Source: JAFEDN01 sp963832945
Lineage (GTDB): Bacteria; Pseudomonadota; Gammaproteobacteria; Coxiellales; Coxiellaceae
Length of the DNA: 64,000 bases
NCBI GenBank assembly: GCA_963832945.1
Contig: CAWHVV010000018.1
Span: forward strand, 11,148 to 75,147
Direction: 5' to 3'
Within the stretch, counting starts at the first letter, position 1, and the number at the start of each line of letters is the position of its first letter. Position numbers and translations under genes: made by a program. This document shows, piece by piece, positions 1 through 10,381 of this stretch. The notes below the pieces were generated by a model that saw only the letters and a program-made list of their open reading frames with translations, searched no databases and was not told the DNA's origin.

Positions 1-53
1 TCGTTGTCCTATTAGAATTTTATATTTTCTTTTGAGAGTCCAAAGTGCCCCTG

Positions 54-3000
54 TCAGCAACCAGGACCAATATGCTGGTGCTTATTTTTCTTTATATGAA
101 TACGATCTCTTTTATGAGGTTTATGAACGAATATAGAAAAAACAACTATATCAGAAGAACTGCCCTGTGTTCCATAAACCCTCAGTAATTGTCCTTTTGC
201 TTCATCCGTGCGGATTATACCTTTTAACTTATACTTAGCTGTATGGGGAAGATTCATTTTTTTTCTTTCCATAGGAGTGACAAACTTAATCTGATCATTT
301 TTCGGACCCAACTTGCCTTTGTTTAAAATGTATATCGCAGTTTCAATAATTGCCAAAGAGGTGGAAAGGGGTAATCGTAAAACACAGTAGATTGGAGGAA
401 AAATTTTAGAGATAGATTCAACCTTATACACATTTTCTTTTGGAGTAGATTGCAATTCAGCTATTTGCTGTCCTTTATCCTCCTCTTTTTTCTTTGCCGA
501 TCTGTACTTTTTAGTCTTCGCCCATTTATCCCTATCCTGCACATCTTGTGGGGGATGACAATGTCGGAGCACGAGGAGGCTCCGGAGGTAAAAGTGGAAT
601 AAATGGCTTTTCAGGAATTGGTAATGGGCTGGTATCCAATGGTTTTGAAGTGGACCCACAGGATAAAGGCAGAGTGCGTTTTTTATTGCTCTTTTTATAT
701 TTTTTATTTGTAATAGGATTTTGTTTAATTTCTAATTTAGGTCTTTTATCTAATAAACTTTGCAATTCAGGTAGAAAGAATGAAAAAAAGTTGTAACTGT
801 CTTTTTTCTGGAAATACATAATGACATCTTGGTAAGAAGAGCCCCCTTGCGAGTAAAAGATTTACTCCATGTCGATTAGATTTCGTATCCAGAAAATCTT
901 GTATGAATTTAATCAATTCTTCAATTTTGATGAATATCGTTTCTTTATTCGAGGATAGGTTAGAGTTGTTCAGTAAATTGTCCCACATCATTAAGGAAGA
1001 GGGTATTATTTGGGCCAATAGTATACTTATATTTTCTGAACTTTTATGCGTTAAAAAATAATTTTTCTCTTGCATAATTTCATGATAATGAAAAAATTGT
1101 TGTTCCCTATTCTGTTTTTTATTGCATATTAGATAGCGATAGGTATGCATTTCAATTAATGCTTCCCGTTTTTTAATTGATGCGTTCGGAATATACTCTA
1201 TGTATTCCAAGATAAGATTATTTGCTATAGCTTCATCTTCTTCATTATATGAAGTCAAAGAACTAATTAGCGCACAATATTTTAGAATTTCGTATAAATA
1301 TGTTTCATAATTAGGTACAGTGAGATATTCATTCATTGAGCAATAAATTTTCTTCATTAAAAGCAATTCTGAAAATATCTTTGAATTAAGATCCATGAAT
1401 AAAGATTCAGTTTCGGTATCGAGTGTTTTTGTCATTATCCTTATCATACTAAGTTCTGAAACAATCCGTCCTATACTGGCAGAGCAATGTAAAAAACGAA
1501 CCAGCACCTCCTGGGCCTGCATAGATTCATCATCTTTTTTATCCTTAAAAAATAATATATCGAGAATTAAATTAAAATCCTGTTTGTATTTTAAAAGGAA
1601 GCTTTCTATTGTTGCTTTTTCGTATGTCTTAATACAAGAACGAATGATTTCAAGCTTTTCTTGAAATTTTTGTTTTCGGGTCTTGGCTAAACGAGACGCT
1701 ATTTTTCTCAAGAAAAATAAATGATTTTTAACATCAGGGATGATAACTTGGGTTAAATTTTTATTATCGGAGTGTGAGAAATATTGTACATTTAAATTTT
1801 CTAATGATTTCTGCAAATCCATTAATATTGTTTGAATTGGCTCCATCAGTTGTGTGTGTATCGTGAGGGTTGCTTTATCATTAAGACTTGATTTAAAATT
1901 GGAAATGCCGGTTATTTTGCAAATTAATTCAACTGCTTCAGCTGTTTCACTTGATGGTTTTGTCTCAATAAGGCTAAAGATATCTTGGGTCTCAGGTAAA
2001 TTTTTTTCTATTTGGAGACAAACTTCTTGATCCAATACATGGTGAGTGGCCGGTTCCACATTATCATAAACTAATCGAAAATTATAAGGTGGCTCTGGAA
2101 TATAAGCGTGAACCAGATTAGCCAATTTCTTTATTGGTAGGCAACACGGCAACCGCAGATTTTTTTTGATTGCCTCATTATATTCCTTTCGTAATTTTGG
2201 ATTTCTTTCGAATAGATGATCAGCTATTCCAAAAAAAACAGTGCGTGTTGTCAATTGATCTAAAGTTTGGTTACCAAAAAATAAGCTCTTGTAAAAATCG
2301 TTCTCAATTTCGCAGAACTCTACAGCAAGTTGACGTAATGGATGTGAAGCTAAGGCAATTATTCCGATATTACGAATTGGATTATCAAATACATTCAATT
2401 TTTTTAACTGTAATAAATGTTTAAGTAAATTGTAAATTGCGTTATCACTAATATTGCAACGTTTCAAATTTAAATCAGTTAAATTCAGAAAATTTTGCAA
2501 CGCTTTAGCCCCTGCGTCTCCTATGACACTGTGAGATACATCCAGTTTTTTCAAAAGAGAAATTTTTGATAACCAAAGTATGTCTTGAATACCTAGGGGC
2601 GTCATTGACAAATTTAATTCAGTTATTTTGAGACGCTCTGGTAATGAATCTACTGACTCTGGAAACTTTAAACTTTTACAACTGATTAATTTTAAACTCC
2701 TTAAGTGAGGAAATTTAGAGAATTCAGTAATATTGGTGATGTTCGTTCTTGATAAATTAATGTCAGTGAGATTGGGACAACATATGGATAATGCCCCCAT
2801 CCATGCATCATTTACTGATTGATTAAGACTTAAATCGAGAACCTTTAAAGTCTGATTAATAGGTAGCGCATCCTTGGGTATTGCAGAGTCAATTCCGCAC
2901 TTACATAAAATAATCTCAATTAAACGGGTATGGCGTAAAAGATAACCCAAGACTTGATTACCTAATGGATTGCCTGTTAAATCAAGCGATTTTAGGTTTC

Positions 3001-3613
3001 GATTTTTTGAAAGGAGCAAAACGTCATCAAGAGTAAAGTTGGGGTAATTTGTTAATTTCAAACGCGTAAGAGTGGGATGTAATAGCAATTTGCTTATTAT
3101 ATCCTTGCTTAAGGAGTGCTTATCCAGATCAAGTTGCCTTATAGATCGATTTGCCAAAAGCGATTCCAACCCTTTCTCGTCAATGTTGTCAGAAAAACCA
3201 AGTGAGGGTACGCTGGAATTTAATACTGTCAGATCAGAAATCTTGCAATATAATAATCTGAATTGATCTAAATGAGATTGATGAGATAAAAGAACAGGCA
3301 TTATTCCAGGCTCTAATGTGTTCTTATAAAAAGTGAGGCTGGTAAATTGAGTGCCCTGCGCAAAAATGTATTTAACCATTTCCTGGGAAACATGCGTTTC
3401 GGCTATGTCTAAAGCAGTGATAGCGCTTCTTGTTTTCAAATAAGTGCTAAGATACGGAAGGTCTTCAAAATTCAGGCGAGATAGACTCAACATTTTGAAA
3501 GAAAAACGCTCCCGTATAGAGTCCCATTCATCAAATTTGAGTTTAAGCGTGGATTGATCAAGATTTGTTTCATTTGAATCTAATTTTAATTCCCTGTTAT
3601 TTTCTCTGTTCAT
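54..3613 (-). CDS. Leucine-rich-repeat protein, probable effector, with two frame breaks
   Basis: The N-terminal 480 or so residues are a chain of leucine-rich repeats of the ribonuclease-inhibitor kind (for example LKSLDLTGNPLGN and LTDINLSRTNI), a fold used for protein binding. The following 450 residues are helical and unrecognised. The uninterrupted frame covers 767-3613 (948 residues). Just before its stop, the next frame continues without its own upstream gene, and the same happens again further on. One extra base in the five-base C run at 842-846 and one in the five-base G run at 550-554 (plus-strand reading) would join all three frames into 1185 residues ending at 54, with a proline-rich linker near the second break. 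There is no signal peptide. An AGG-rich ribosome site precedes the ATG. LRR proteins of this size in Legionella-like bacteria are often injected effectors, but that role is inferred here from domain type and neighbours only. Confidence 0.7.
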
Positions 3614-3673
3614 TATTACCTACCTTTCTTCTTTTCCTGCTTTTTAATCTCGACTTTAGCCATTTTTAAGTTA

Positions 3674-3720
3674 GGCTTTGAGAAAGTACAAGTTGTACAA
3701 TTTTATTCTTTCTCAAAGCC
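3674..3720. terminator. Hairpin between the LRR gene and the small upstream ORF
   Basis: A perfect 13-base inverted repeat (GGCTTTGAGAAAG and its complement) encloses 21 bases. It lies downstream of the minus-strand ORF 3859-4140 and upstream of the LRR gene. It could terminate transcription in either direction or shape the LRR 5' leader. No long T run follows, so intrinsic termination is uncertain. The rest of 3614-3858 shows no gene. Confidence 0.4.
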
Positions 3721-3858
3721 TTAGCGAAATACGAGTCCCGAGTTTAAACAATTGTAAGGGCAATCTCCAATAAAGATCTTCGCATATGTTAACCCATTTG
3801 GGGAAGAGATGGCTAGTCTATACCCAAGGCTGTCCCATTATAATTTGCATACTTTGTT

Positions 3859-4140
3859 CTAATGGCTTCTTGCCTGGAATGGACAATCCTCAGCTTGTGC
3901 ACTAATAGGACAGCTGCTATTGCTCCATTTAGAAGAGGGATAATAAGGATAAACTGAATCTGGATAGATAGGCATTGCAGGAGTAATAGTAGTTACCCAA
4001 ATAAGGGGATACGAAGCAGAAGGACTGCAAACTGGTTCATATTGCAAAATCACTGCCCCATTAGCAAATCCAGCGCTACAAAAAACTAATTTTGTACCTT
4101 GTGTAATCAAGGTGCGATTTGGAAAAACTTGAATTCTCAT
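3859..4140 (-). CDS. Small hypothetical protein, 93 residues
   Basis: I do not recognise this protein. It has an ATG start with an AAGGA ribosome site seven bases upstream on the minus strand, which favours a real gene over chance. The product is rich in Pro, Tyr and Ser, with four Cys residues and no clear membrane segment or signal peptide. It lies alone between the LRR gene and the divergently read kinase-ankyrin gene. It may be a small unknown protein or the remnant of a larger one. Confidence 0.35.
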   Translation of the reverse strand: MRIQVFPNRTLITQGTKLVFCSAGFANGAVILQYEPVCSPSASYPLIWVTTITPAMPIYPDSVYPYYPSSKWSNSSCPISAQAEDCPFQARSH

Positions 4141-4368
4141 TCGACATCCTTCTGGACTACAAAAAACATACTATGATAGAAGGTCACGACCTGTAGCAGG
4201 ATTACGGGACGACGTATGAGGGGTGAGGTCAACCTGTCAAAATAGCAAGGAGGAGCCGCTGTATACAGACCCTATAATTTGAATTAAAATTGCCTCTTAT
4301 TTAAGGTGGAACCCATCTCGGCCGTGACGTCATGAATATTAGCAAAAAAAATGTAAGAGGAAATATCA

Positions 4369-7300
4369 ATGCAAAAAGAAAAAAACATAATTTTTGATCA
4401 AGGGTGTCTCGATGCTGCAAGGCTTATAAATAAACATCTTCCTGGTTTAGTTAAGCTATTGGACATGGCCAATAGAAACTTCTCTAACAAGAAATGTAGA
4501 GGACAAGAAAATGCACATGCCTATGCTATGAATATCTGGGGGGCTTTAATGGCCATCATTCAAGGACATGAATCCTTTCTGCCTTTCAAAGGACCGCATG
4601 GATCTTTTGAATGCGGAGATTCCCCAATGGAGGCATTAGAAAGTTTAGTGAGCAGAAATGAATTTAAATTGCTAATAGAAGATGCTAATGACGCCTGTAA
4701 TCTTGAATCGGGGTATGCCGTTTATTATCAGTTCGTTAATACGAAACTGGAAAAACGTGATTTCTATATTAATCTGAAGTCAAAAGATTTAATTGAATAT
4801 AAGATTCTAAGTCCCGGCGGGAAACCAGAAGTCGGTGAAATTACCAAAGAAGAATTGAAGTCAGAAATTTTTAAGGCTTACCGACTACTTCCTGAAAATT
4901 TTTTTACAAGAGTTTTTGAAATAGCATCAAAAAGAGGACATATTCATTTCATAAATATCAGCTCTCTTCTTTCTTTAATTCAGGAAATACCAAAATTAAA
5001 AAAAAATTATATTTTACCTAAATTGACTCCTTCATATCAAAAAATTAACGCTGTAAATATGCCTTGCTATAAAAAATTTTTTGAATATGCAAAGAAATAT
5101 TTCAATGAATTTAATTTTGATCATCCATGTAAAAGACTGGATGACGTTATATATAGTTATTTTGAAGAAAACAAAGATTCTGATTTGGAACAAGATAGAA
5201 AAAAGAATATGGTAGGAATTATCTTATTAATGTTAGGAATTCGATATAAACTACCTGTGAATCAAATTTCTCTTTTGCTTGAATTAGACAATTTTTTTAT
5301 GCCTAACATGGTTGAAATTATTAATTCTTATCTCTCTACTGATTATATCAATATTCATCAAGACAGCCTTAAAGGATTTTATTTAGACAATAATGAATTT
5401 GTATTTCATCAGGAAAAAAAACCCCAGTTAAGGTATTTCATAACTGCAAATCACAATAAAATTGTTTTTGATTTTCTCGTTGAAAAGCGTCAAGCAGATT
5501 TCTTACATAAATTTGGCACAGGAATAGTTTCTGAATGTGACAGAGTTCTAATAGAAAAATACAATCCTGAAATTCGAAAAGAAAATGATGAACTAGAAAT
5601 TCCCAGGCTTTATCCCAATGATGATACGTGTCTTTATTTTCCTTATTACTTAAATGAACATTTTAACATTGAAGTTAATTTAGGTAAAGCACTGGGTCAG
5701 AAAAATAAAGATCGTGGTTTAGAATTTCTGCGGCTACTAGAGATATCGGAAGACTTTGAAAAAAATAGTTATGCCAATGGTTTCATTCATTATTCTGACA
5801 CTAGACCAAATTGTTTATCCTTTAATAATTCTGACATGATTTTTTTAAATCCCAACTTTTATTTTTGTGCTTCGAATGGGGAACTTAAGAAACTTCAATT
5901 CATTAAGGACGATAAAATAGATCGTATTTATAAATCTATTCAGGTGGATACACCGAAGGGAAAGAAATCGATCAATGTCATTCCTCGAGATGACATAAAA
6001 ATTGATAGGAAGCTACCTTCGCACCTGAGTAACCACACTTTATTGGTTGGCAAGTGGAAAAATATAACCGTCGTCCTTAAAGAATATCGTAATTTTTCTG
6101 AAAATATTCTCAAAGAGACCGCCATACTTGCTAGTCTTGAATCTTCCTCTTTCTTAGTAAATCTGGTTGGTGTTGTTTTGGAAGAACCTTATTCTATGGT
6201 TATGGAATATATGTCCTGTGGAAATTTAGCTGAGCTCATCTACAGTAATCAAGAACTGCCATGGCCGGCGCCTTGTAAAATAGCCTTGGATATTGCGACA
6301 GGATTACATGTTCTTCACAAAAATGATATTTGGTATGTAGACTTTAAAAGTAAAAATATATTAATAGATAGAGATGGTCATCTTAAATTGACGGACTTTG
6401 GTTCATCTCTATTAAATTCAGACAGCATTGAGGACTCACAAGTAGATCAGGAATGTTGGCACTGGACACCTCCGGAATTTTTTGAATGTGGCGTATTAAC
6501 AAAAGCAACGGACATCTATAGTTTTGGGATGATACTTTGCGAATTGATTACTCGTGTTGCTCCACCTAACAGCCTAATTGCAGCCGCAGAAAATGAAATG
6601 GATAAAATCATTGATAGAGAGAGAGGTATTTATAACACAAACCTGTATCTGCCTCTCTCTATAGAAGAACACCTTAATCTTCTTAATCTTCCAAAAGAGG
6701 CCGAGAAATTGACGCAAATTATGAAGGATTGTTTGAACATAGATTCCGATAAACGTCCTGGCGCAGCTGATTTGTATCAACGATTAACAGAATTGTGGGA
6801 GATTGAGTCTAAGAAGATACCACCTTCTCCCAGTTGCCCATTTTTGTCGAAAAAGAATAGCTTGTGGTTAAATTATCACGCAATAATAGAAGTAGTAGAA
6901 GGCATTCTAGCTCCGGAGCTTAGGGATGCCGAGATATATGAGGGGCGAACAATGAGTCCAATAGTATATTTAAAAGAAGCAAAATTAAAGAATGAAAAAC
7001 AAATATATCATGTTCTAAACACTCCCGAATGCAAAAAAAATGAACCTGCTTTTGCCAGGAGAATTTGGTTTACAGTAGTTTGCGCAATCCGTGAAATCAA
7101 CCACAAAAAACTGATTAAAAACCCCGGTAAAAAAGCCATCATTAAACGATTAGTCCTTTTAGGTTATGGACCACGCGCTGCAAAATTTATTGCTGACGAA
7201 GCTGTAAAATATCTACAGAAAAGCGGAATAGTCATCTCGACATTTACATTTGATATTGCTCGTTTTTTATGTGAAATCAAACCAGGTGATTACTCTCTAG

Positions 7301-8355
7301 ATAGGGAATTAGATTTCTTTAACCTTTTACCTCCTGAATTATTACAGTCATTTAAAAAAAATCGGTTAGCAAAACCGCGTCGTGGAAGATTTATTTTGCT
7401 TGATTCTAAAAGTATCCCCGGTGCTAATATAGTGGATGGCAAATCTTTTATGTCTTTGCTTCCCAGTGATCAAATGTTATTTTTGCCTACGGATAGCGCT
7501 TATACACCCTGTACCCTGGATACGATGGAATTATTATTATTGCAGAGTAGCAATGAATGGTTAGATTGTATTGCTCACCGGATACTTTTTGGTGAATTTC
7601 CGCCAAAATATGAGGCATACAAAAATTACATTGAGGTACTCATCCCTTCTCAATTAAGCTTTGCAGAATTAGAATTATTATACCTCCATGAATCAGAATG
7701 TAAGTATGATTTGAATATGATCAAAACGTTACAAGAAGGTCTCAATTTAAATATCATTCGGGAAACTGTTAATCCTTATCAACTACTGCATCAACTATTA
7801 ATAACCGCCATTAAACAAAATGAAAAAGAAAAGGTGGAGGAACTTTTAAAAAACTATCCTTCATTAGTGAACATTTCAAGCGATTTGGATTATTCGCCAA
7901 TGGGTATTGCTGCTCAATATGGTAGCAATCTGGTTTTAAAATGGTTGATCTCAAAATACAGCGCGGCACCAAAATGTCTTTACCAAACCCCACCTCTGCA
8001 TGTTGCGGTGATCAACAATCAATTCGAAACGGTACTTACCCTTCTTGAGGCAAAGGCAGAGGTTAATTTGATTGCGCCAAAATTTCTAGTTTGCAAAAAT
8101 CCTCAGAGTTGCTGCGAACATATTTTCCGCAGAAGTCCTTTATATTCTGCTATTTTGTTTAATTCAGATATAACAATATATCGTTGTTTACTAAAATATG
8201 GCGCTGACCTTCATCAGAAAATTTTTATAAATAAAATACAAACGACACCCCTGGAATCAGGGTTGCGGTGGAGACCAGAATTATTTAATAGAAAAATGAA
8301 ATTACTCGGCAGTGAAGTGACAACCTGTACCTCAATAGTACCAAGTTTCGAGTAG
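4369..8355 (+). CDS. Protein kinase with C-terminal ankyrin repeats, 1328 residues, probable effector
   Basis: A eukaryote-like protein kinase domain sits at about residues 555-790. The ATP-binding lysine is in VVLKEY (about 570), the catalytic aspartate in WYVDFKSKNIL (658; YVD replaces the usual HRD) and the metal-binding aspartate in DFGSS (676). WTPPEF and DIYSFG follow as in Tyr-kinase-like kinases, so activity looks possible. Ankyrin-type repeats occupy about 1150-1310 (PLHVAVINNQFETVLTLLEA is a clear one). The first 345 residues are an extra unknown region missing from the closely related gene at 24934-27927; similarity between the two starts near residue 350 (YFITANHNKIVFDF). An AGAGGA ribosome site lies eight bases before the ATG. 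There is no signal peptide or membrane segment. Kinase plus ankyrin architecture and AT-rich composition suggest an injected effector acting in a eukaryotic host (inference). Confidence 0.8.
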   Translation: MQKEKNIIFDQGCLDAARLINKHLPGLVKLLDMANRNFSNKKCRGQENAHAYAMNIWGALMAIIQGHESFLPFKGPHGSFECGDSPMEALESLVSRNEFKLLIEDANDACNLESGYAVYYQFVNTKLEKRDFYINLKSKDLIEYKILSPGGKPEVGEITKEELKSEIFKAYRLLPENFFTRVFEIASKRGHIHFINISSLLSLIQEIPKLKKNYILPKLTPSYQKINAVNMPCYKKFFEYAKKYFNEFNFDHPCKRLDDVIYSYFEENKDSDLEQDRKKNMVGIILLMLGIRYKLPVNQISLLLELDNFFMPNMVEIINSYLSTDYINIHQDSLKGFYLDNNEFVFHQEKKPQLRYFITANHNKIVFDFLVEKRQADFLHKFGTGIVSECDRVLIEKYNPEIRKENDELEIPRLYPNDDTCLYFPYYLNEHFNIEVNLGKALGQKNKDRGLEFLRLLEISEDFEKNSYANGFIHYSDTRPNCLSFNNSDMIFLNPNFYFCASNGELKKLQFIKDDKIDRIYKSIQVDTPKGKKSINVIPRDDIKIDRKLPSHLSNHTLLVGKWKNITVVLKEYRNFSENILKETAILASLESSSFLVNLVGVVLEEPYSMVMEYMSCGNLAELIYSNQELPWPAPCKIALDIATGLHVLHKNDIWYVDFKSKNILIDRDGHLKLTDFGSSLLNSDSIEDSQVDQECWHWTPPEFFECGVLTKATDIYSFGMILCELITRVAPPNSLIAAAENEMDKIIDRERGIYNTNLYLPLSIEEHLNLLNLPKEAEKLTQIMKDCLNIDSDKRPGAADLYQRLTELWEIESKKIPPSPSCPFLSKKNSLWLNYHAIIEVVEGILAPELRDAEIYEGRTMSPIVYLKEAKLKNEKQIYHVLNTPECKKNEPAFARRIWFTVVCAIREINHKKLIKNPGKKAIIKRLVLLGYGPRAAKFIADEAVKYLQKSGIVISTFTFDIARFLCEIKPGDYSLDRELDFFNLLPPELLQSFKKNRLAKPRRGRFILLDSKSIPGANIVDGKSFMSLLPSDQMLFLPTDSAYTPCTLDTMELLLLQSSNEWLDCIAHRILFGEFPPKYEAYKNYIEVLIPSQLSFAELELLYLHESECKYDLNMIKTLQEGLNLNIIRETVNPYQLLHQLLITAIKQNEKEKVEELLKNYPSLVNISSDLDYSPMGIAAQYGSNLVLKWLISKYSAAPKCLYQTPPLHVAVINNQFETVLTLLEAKAEVNLIAPKFLVCKNPQSCCEHIFRRSPLYSAILFNSDITIYRCLLKYGADLHQKIFINKIQTTPLESGLRWRPELFNRKMKLLGSEVTTCTSIVPSFE

Positions 8356-8366
8356 TAATCTTAAGT

Positions 8367-9369
8367 TTATCTTTTTCTAAACGCTTTTTGTTTTTTATTA
8401 TAAACTCTATTCAAAAATGGTAAAAAATCCTGGTTAAACTGAGGTTCTTGAATATTCCAAAATAAAATATTTACACCTAAGTAGGTGGTTGCAAAATTAT
8501 ATAATTCCTCAACTGTAAAATGTTTTCCGGTCTTAGGATTCGTATAAGTATAATCGGGTTCTTGTACCGCGAAAGCAACGAGTAATTTCCCCCGGTTTTC
8601 ATTGAAAAAAGGATAACTATTTTTCATTTGACCACGGCGATAGGGGATAGCATCAGGGCCTCCCAGTCCAATATTATTTTCTTTGGCAAAACTAAATAAT
8701 CTACTCATATAATGATGATCATCATTCCACTCACAAGGAATAAAATTAACATATTGAACAACATCGCTATTCTTAAATGCCACGCGCAATGTCTTCAAAT
8801 TGCCAAGAATCGAATCGAAATAATGATTACAATCAAATGCAGATTGTTCCTTTTTTGTAAGATCAATGGCAGTTTCAGGTAAATTAATCCCCTTAATTTT
8901 TCCATCAAACTGCTGACCGAGGACTTTTAGTAATTTTTGAAATCGATCTTGAACATTAGGCTCCCATTGCTTTGCTACCCATCCTGCCGATAACGGTAGC
9001 CCTTCGCCAGGAAAATCTATTTGTTCCGCTACACCATTATTATATTTTTTATTCAACAAATAATCCGGCACGGGAATAATTTTAGGATCGAAAGACCTAT
9101 CCTGAATTTGTATAAACAGTTCCTTATGGATGGACTGAAGGAATTTCAAATCAGCATTGACGAGATCAAAATTATAAACGTTTTCTTTGGGTTCTAAAGT
9201 TTTCCAGGAATAGATAATTTGTGCGCCTCTAATATTGGGATTTTGCAACAAGGATTTATATGAGCTTGCGGGCCCTCCCTTCCAAAAAAAGATAAATTTC
9301 TGGTGAAGCATTGCTAACAGAACTAATAAATACCAAGAATAGGGTTAAAAAATACTTTATTTTCTTCAT
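8367..9369 (-). CDS. Secreted glycoside-hydrolase-like TIM-barrel protein, frame break near start
   Basis: The main open frame (8367-9311, 314 residues) resembles TIM-barrel glycoside hydrolases of the GH-A type. It has a candidate acid/base glutamate in INLPET and a candidate nucleophile in AVQEPDY; the exact family is not recognised. Its apparent start (MLHQKF) is artificial. One frame away, an ATG at 9369 with a GAGAG ribosome site opens a good signal peptide, MKKIKYFLTLFLVFISSVSN followed by ASPEIY. Removing one base from the seven-A run at 9284-9290 fuses the two as ...SPEIYLFWKGGPAS..., giving 333 residues. The mature protein would then be exported to the periplasm or outside. Substrate is unknown. 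The 3' end is convergent with the kinase-ankyrin gene. Confidence 0.6.
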
Positions 9370-9504
9370 AAAATTCTCTCTCATTAATTTTGCAAATATC
9401 AATTTGTATTGTCATCTGGTGCTATCGAGTATGATTAACGGGATCTATTATAATAACATAAATAAGTTTATTATTAAGTCCAGTAAAAGATTATCCAGCA
9501 ATAA

Positions 9505-9605
9505 TTCCCGCTGGGTACAGCGGCAATTGCTTCCTATTTATATCCTGCGCTCGGCGGAGCCGATGCTCGGAATGAAGGGGAAGACGCTCCGCTCTCTCCC
9601 CCTTC
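9505..9605. repeat. Partial copy of a dispersed palindromic repeat
   Basis: This stretch matches the left half of the complete palindromic element at 57378-57543. Both carry CCCGCTG-GTACAGCGG, then TTCCT, then CCTGCGCTCGGC and GAGCCGATGCTCGGAATGA followed by a G-rich turn. The right terminal inverted repeat is missing here. The rest of 9370-9832 has no convincing gene. It holds a second short palindrome, ATTCCCGGCGGGAAT, at 9696-9710, whose GCGGGAATTGCTGAAAG (9702-9718) recurs at 43844-43860. Confidence 0.55.
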
Positions 9606-9832
9606 TGATCCCCCATCGGGCAGAGAATTTTCTACGAAAATTATTTTTCTTTATGAAAAATTAATCAAATATTTCATCTATTTAAATCCGTTTTATTCCC
9701 GGCGGGAATTGCTGAAAGATTATCCATTCTTTCGGGAAGCCGGGATAACCGTCAAAATACAGGTAGCAAACGTTCATGAATTGAATTGAGAATTTGCCAG
9801 TCTGGTATTTTTGCAGTACCATGGACGACTCG

Positions 9833-9906
9833 CGGGGTATAGCGCAGTCTGGTAGCGCGCCTGCTTTGGGAGCAGGATGTCGGGGGTTCAAATCCCTCTA
9901 CCCCGA
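9833..9906 (+). tRNA. tRNA-Pro (anticodon TGG)
   Basis: A full cloverleaf is visible. Acceptor arms CGGGGTA and TACCCCG pair perfectly, the anticodon stem CCTGC/GCAGG encloses TTTGGGA with anticodon TGG, and the T arm contains GGTTCAAATCC. The discriminator is A. No CCA is encoded after it. It is the first of three tRNAs in tandem. Confidence 0.95.
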
Positions 9907-9908
9907 AA

Positions 9909-10073
9909 GTGATACCTCGTGCGGTCATTTTTTGAGGTTGTTAGCGCCCAGTTGTGGGACAGATTTAATTATAAAAAACATGCGCATAGTTCTGCTCTGT
10001 AAATGTTTTTTACGATTAAAAATGCCCCGCAAACGGGATGCTAAAAACCTCAAAAAATGGCAGCGCAGGTATA
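9909..10073. repeat. Long imperfect palindrome filling the tRNA-Pro/tRNA-Arg spacer
   Basis: Almost the whole spacer folds on itself. The arms around 9926-9945 and 10041-10060 (CATTTTTTGAGGTT-TTAGC) match over about 20 bases with one mismatch. Inner arms TAAAAAACAT and ATGTTTTTTA match, and outer flanks match partially. It may act as a processing hairpin or terminator, or be a MITE-like insertion. Apparent ORFs here are by-products of the symmetry. Confidence 0.55.
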
Positions 10074-10074
10074 A

Positions 10075-10148
10075 GCGCCTGTAGCTCATTTGGATAGAGC
10101 ATCGGCCTTCTAAGCCGAGGGTAACAGGTTCAAATCCTGTCAGGCGCG
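10075..10148 (+). tRNA. tRNA-Arg (anticodon TCT)
   Basis: Acceptor GCGCCTG pairs with CAGGCGC. The D arm has TAGCTCA-TTGGATAGAGC, and the anticodon stem TCGGC/GCCGA encloses CTTCTAA, giving anticodon TCT. The T arm contains GGTTCAAATCC. The discriminator is G, and CCA is not encoded. Confidence 0.95.
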
Positions 10149-10232
10149 TTTTGACCTGGGTTCTGTAGCGACCCCGTAGTGACATAGTTCACAAAAAAAA
10201 ATTGGCGGCGTTACAGAATCCAGCTCAAAACG
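10147..10232. repeat. Inverted repeat between tRNA-Arg and tRNA-His
   Basis: A 24-base arm at 10147-10170 (CGTTTTGACCTGGGTTCTGT and four more) is complementary to 10209-10232 with three mismatches. It begins within the last bases of tRNA-Arg and ends just before tRNA-His, so nearly the entire spacer is palindromic. A role in processing or termination of the tRNA transcript is inferred. Confidence 0.6.
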
Positions 10233-10238
10233 ATTAAT

Positions 10239-10312
10239 GGTGGGCGTAGCTCAGTTGGTAGAGCCCTGGATTGTGATTCCAGTTGTCGTGGGTTCGAGCC
10301 CCATCGTCCACC
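10239..10312 (+). tRNA. tRNA-His (anticodon GTG)
   Basis: Acceptor GTGGGCG pairs with CGTCCAC, with one G-T pair. A G at position -1 lies opposite discriminator C, as is normal for tRNA-His. The anticodon loop is ATTGTGATT with anticodon GTG, and the T arm contains GGTTCGAGCC. It is the last tRNA of the trio, before the convergent map gene. Confidence 0.95.
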
Positions 10313-10381
10313 CATTTATACCGTGAGGTATCAATCTGCAAACGCAGAAACGTTCTTTCCTTTCCACCGCCTGAATAGTTA

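Noticed and set aside
54..659. Separate 201-residue gene
   Set aside because: Its N-terminal third reads the wrong frame of the proline-rich linker; it is better explained as the out-of-frame end of the LRR gene.
9682..10185. Several short ORFs around the tRNA genes
   Set aside because: They arise from tRNA and palindromic spacer sequence.
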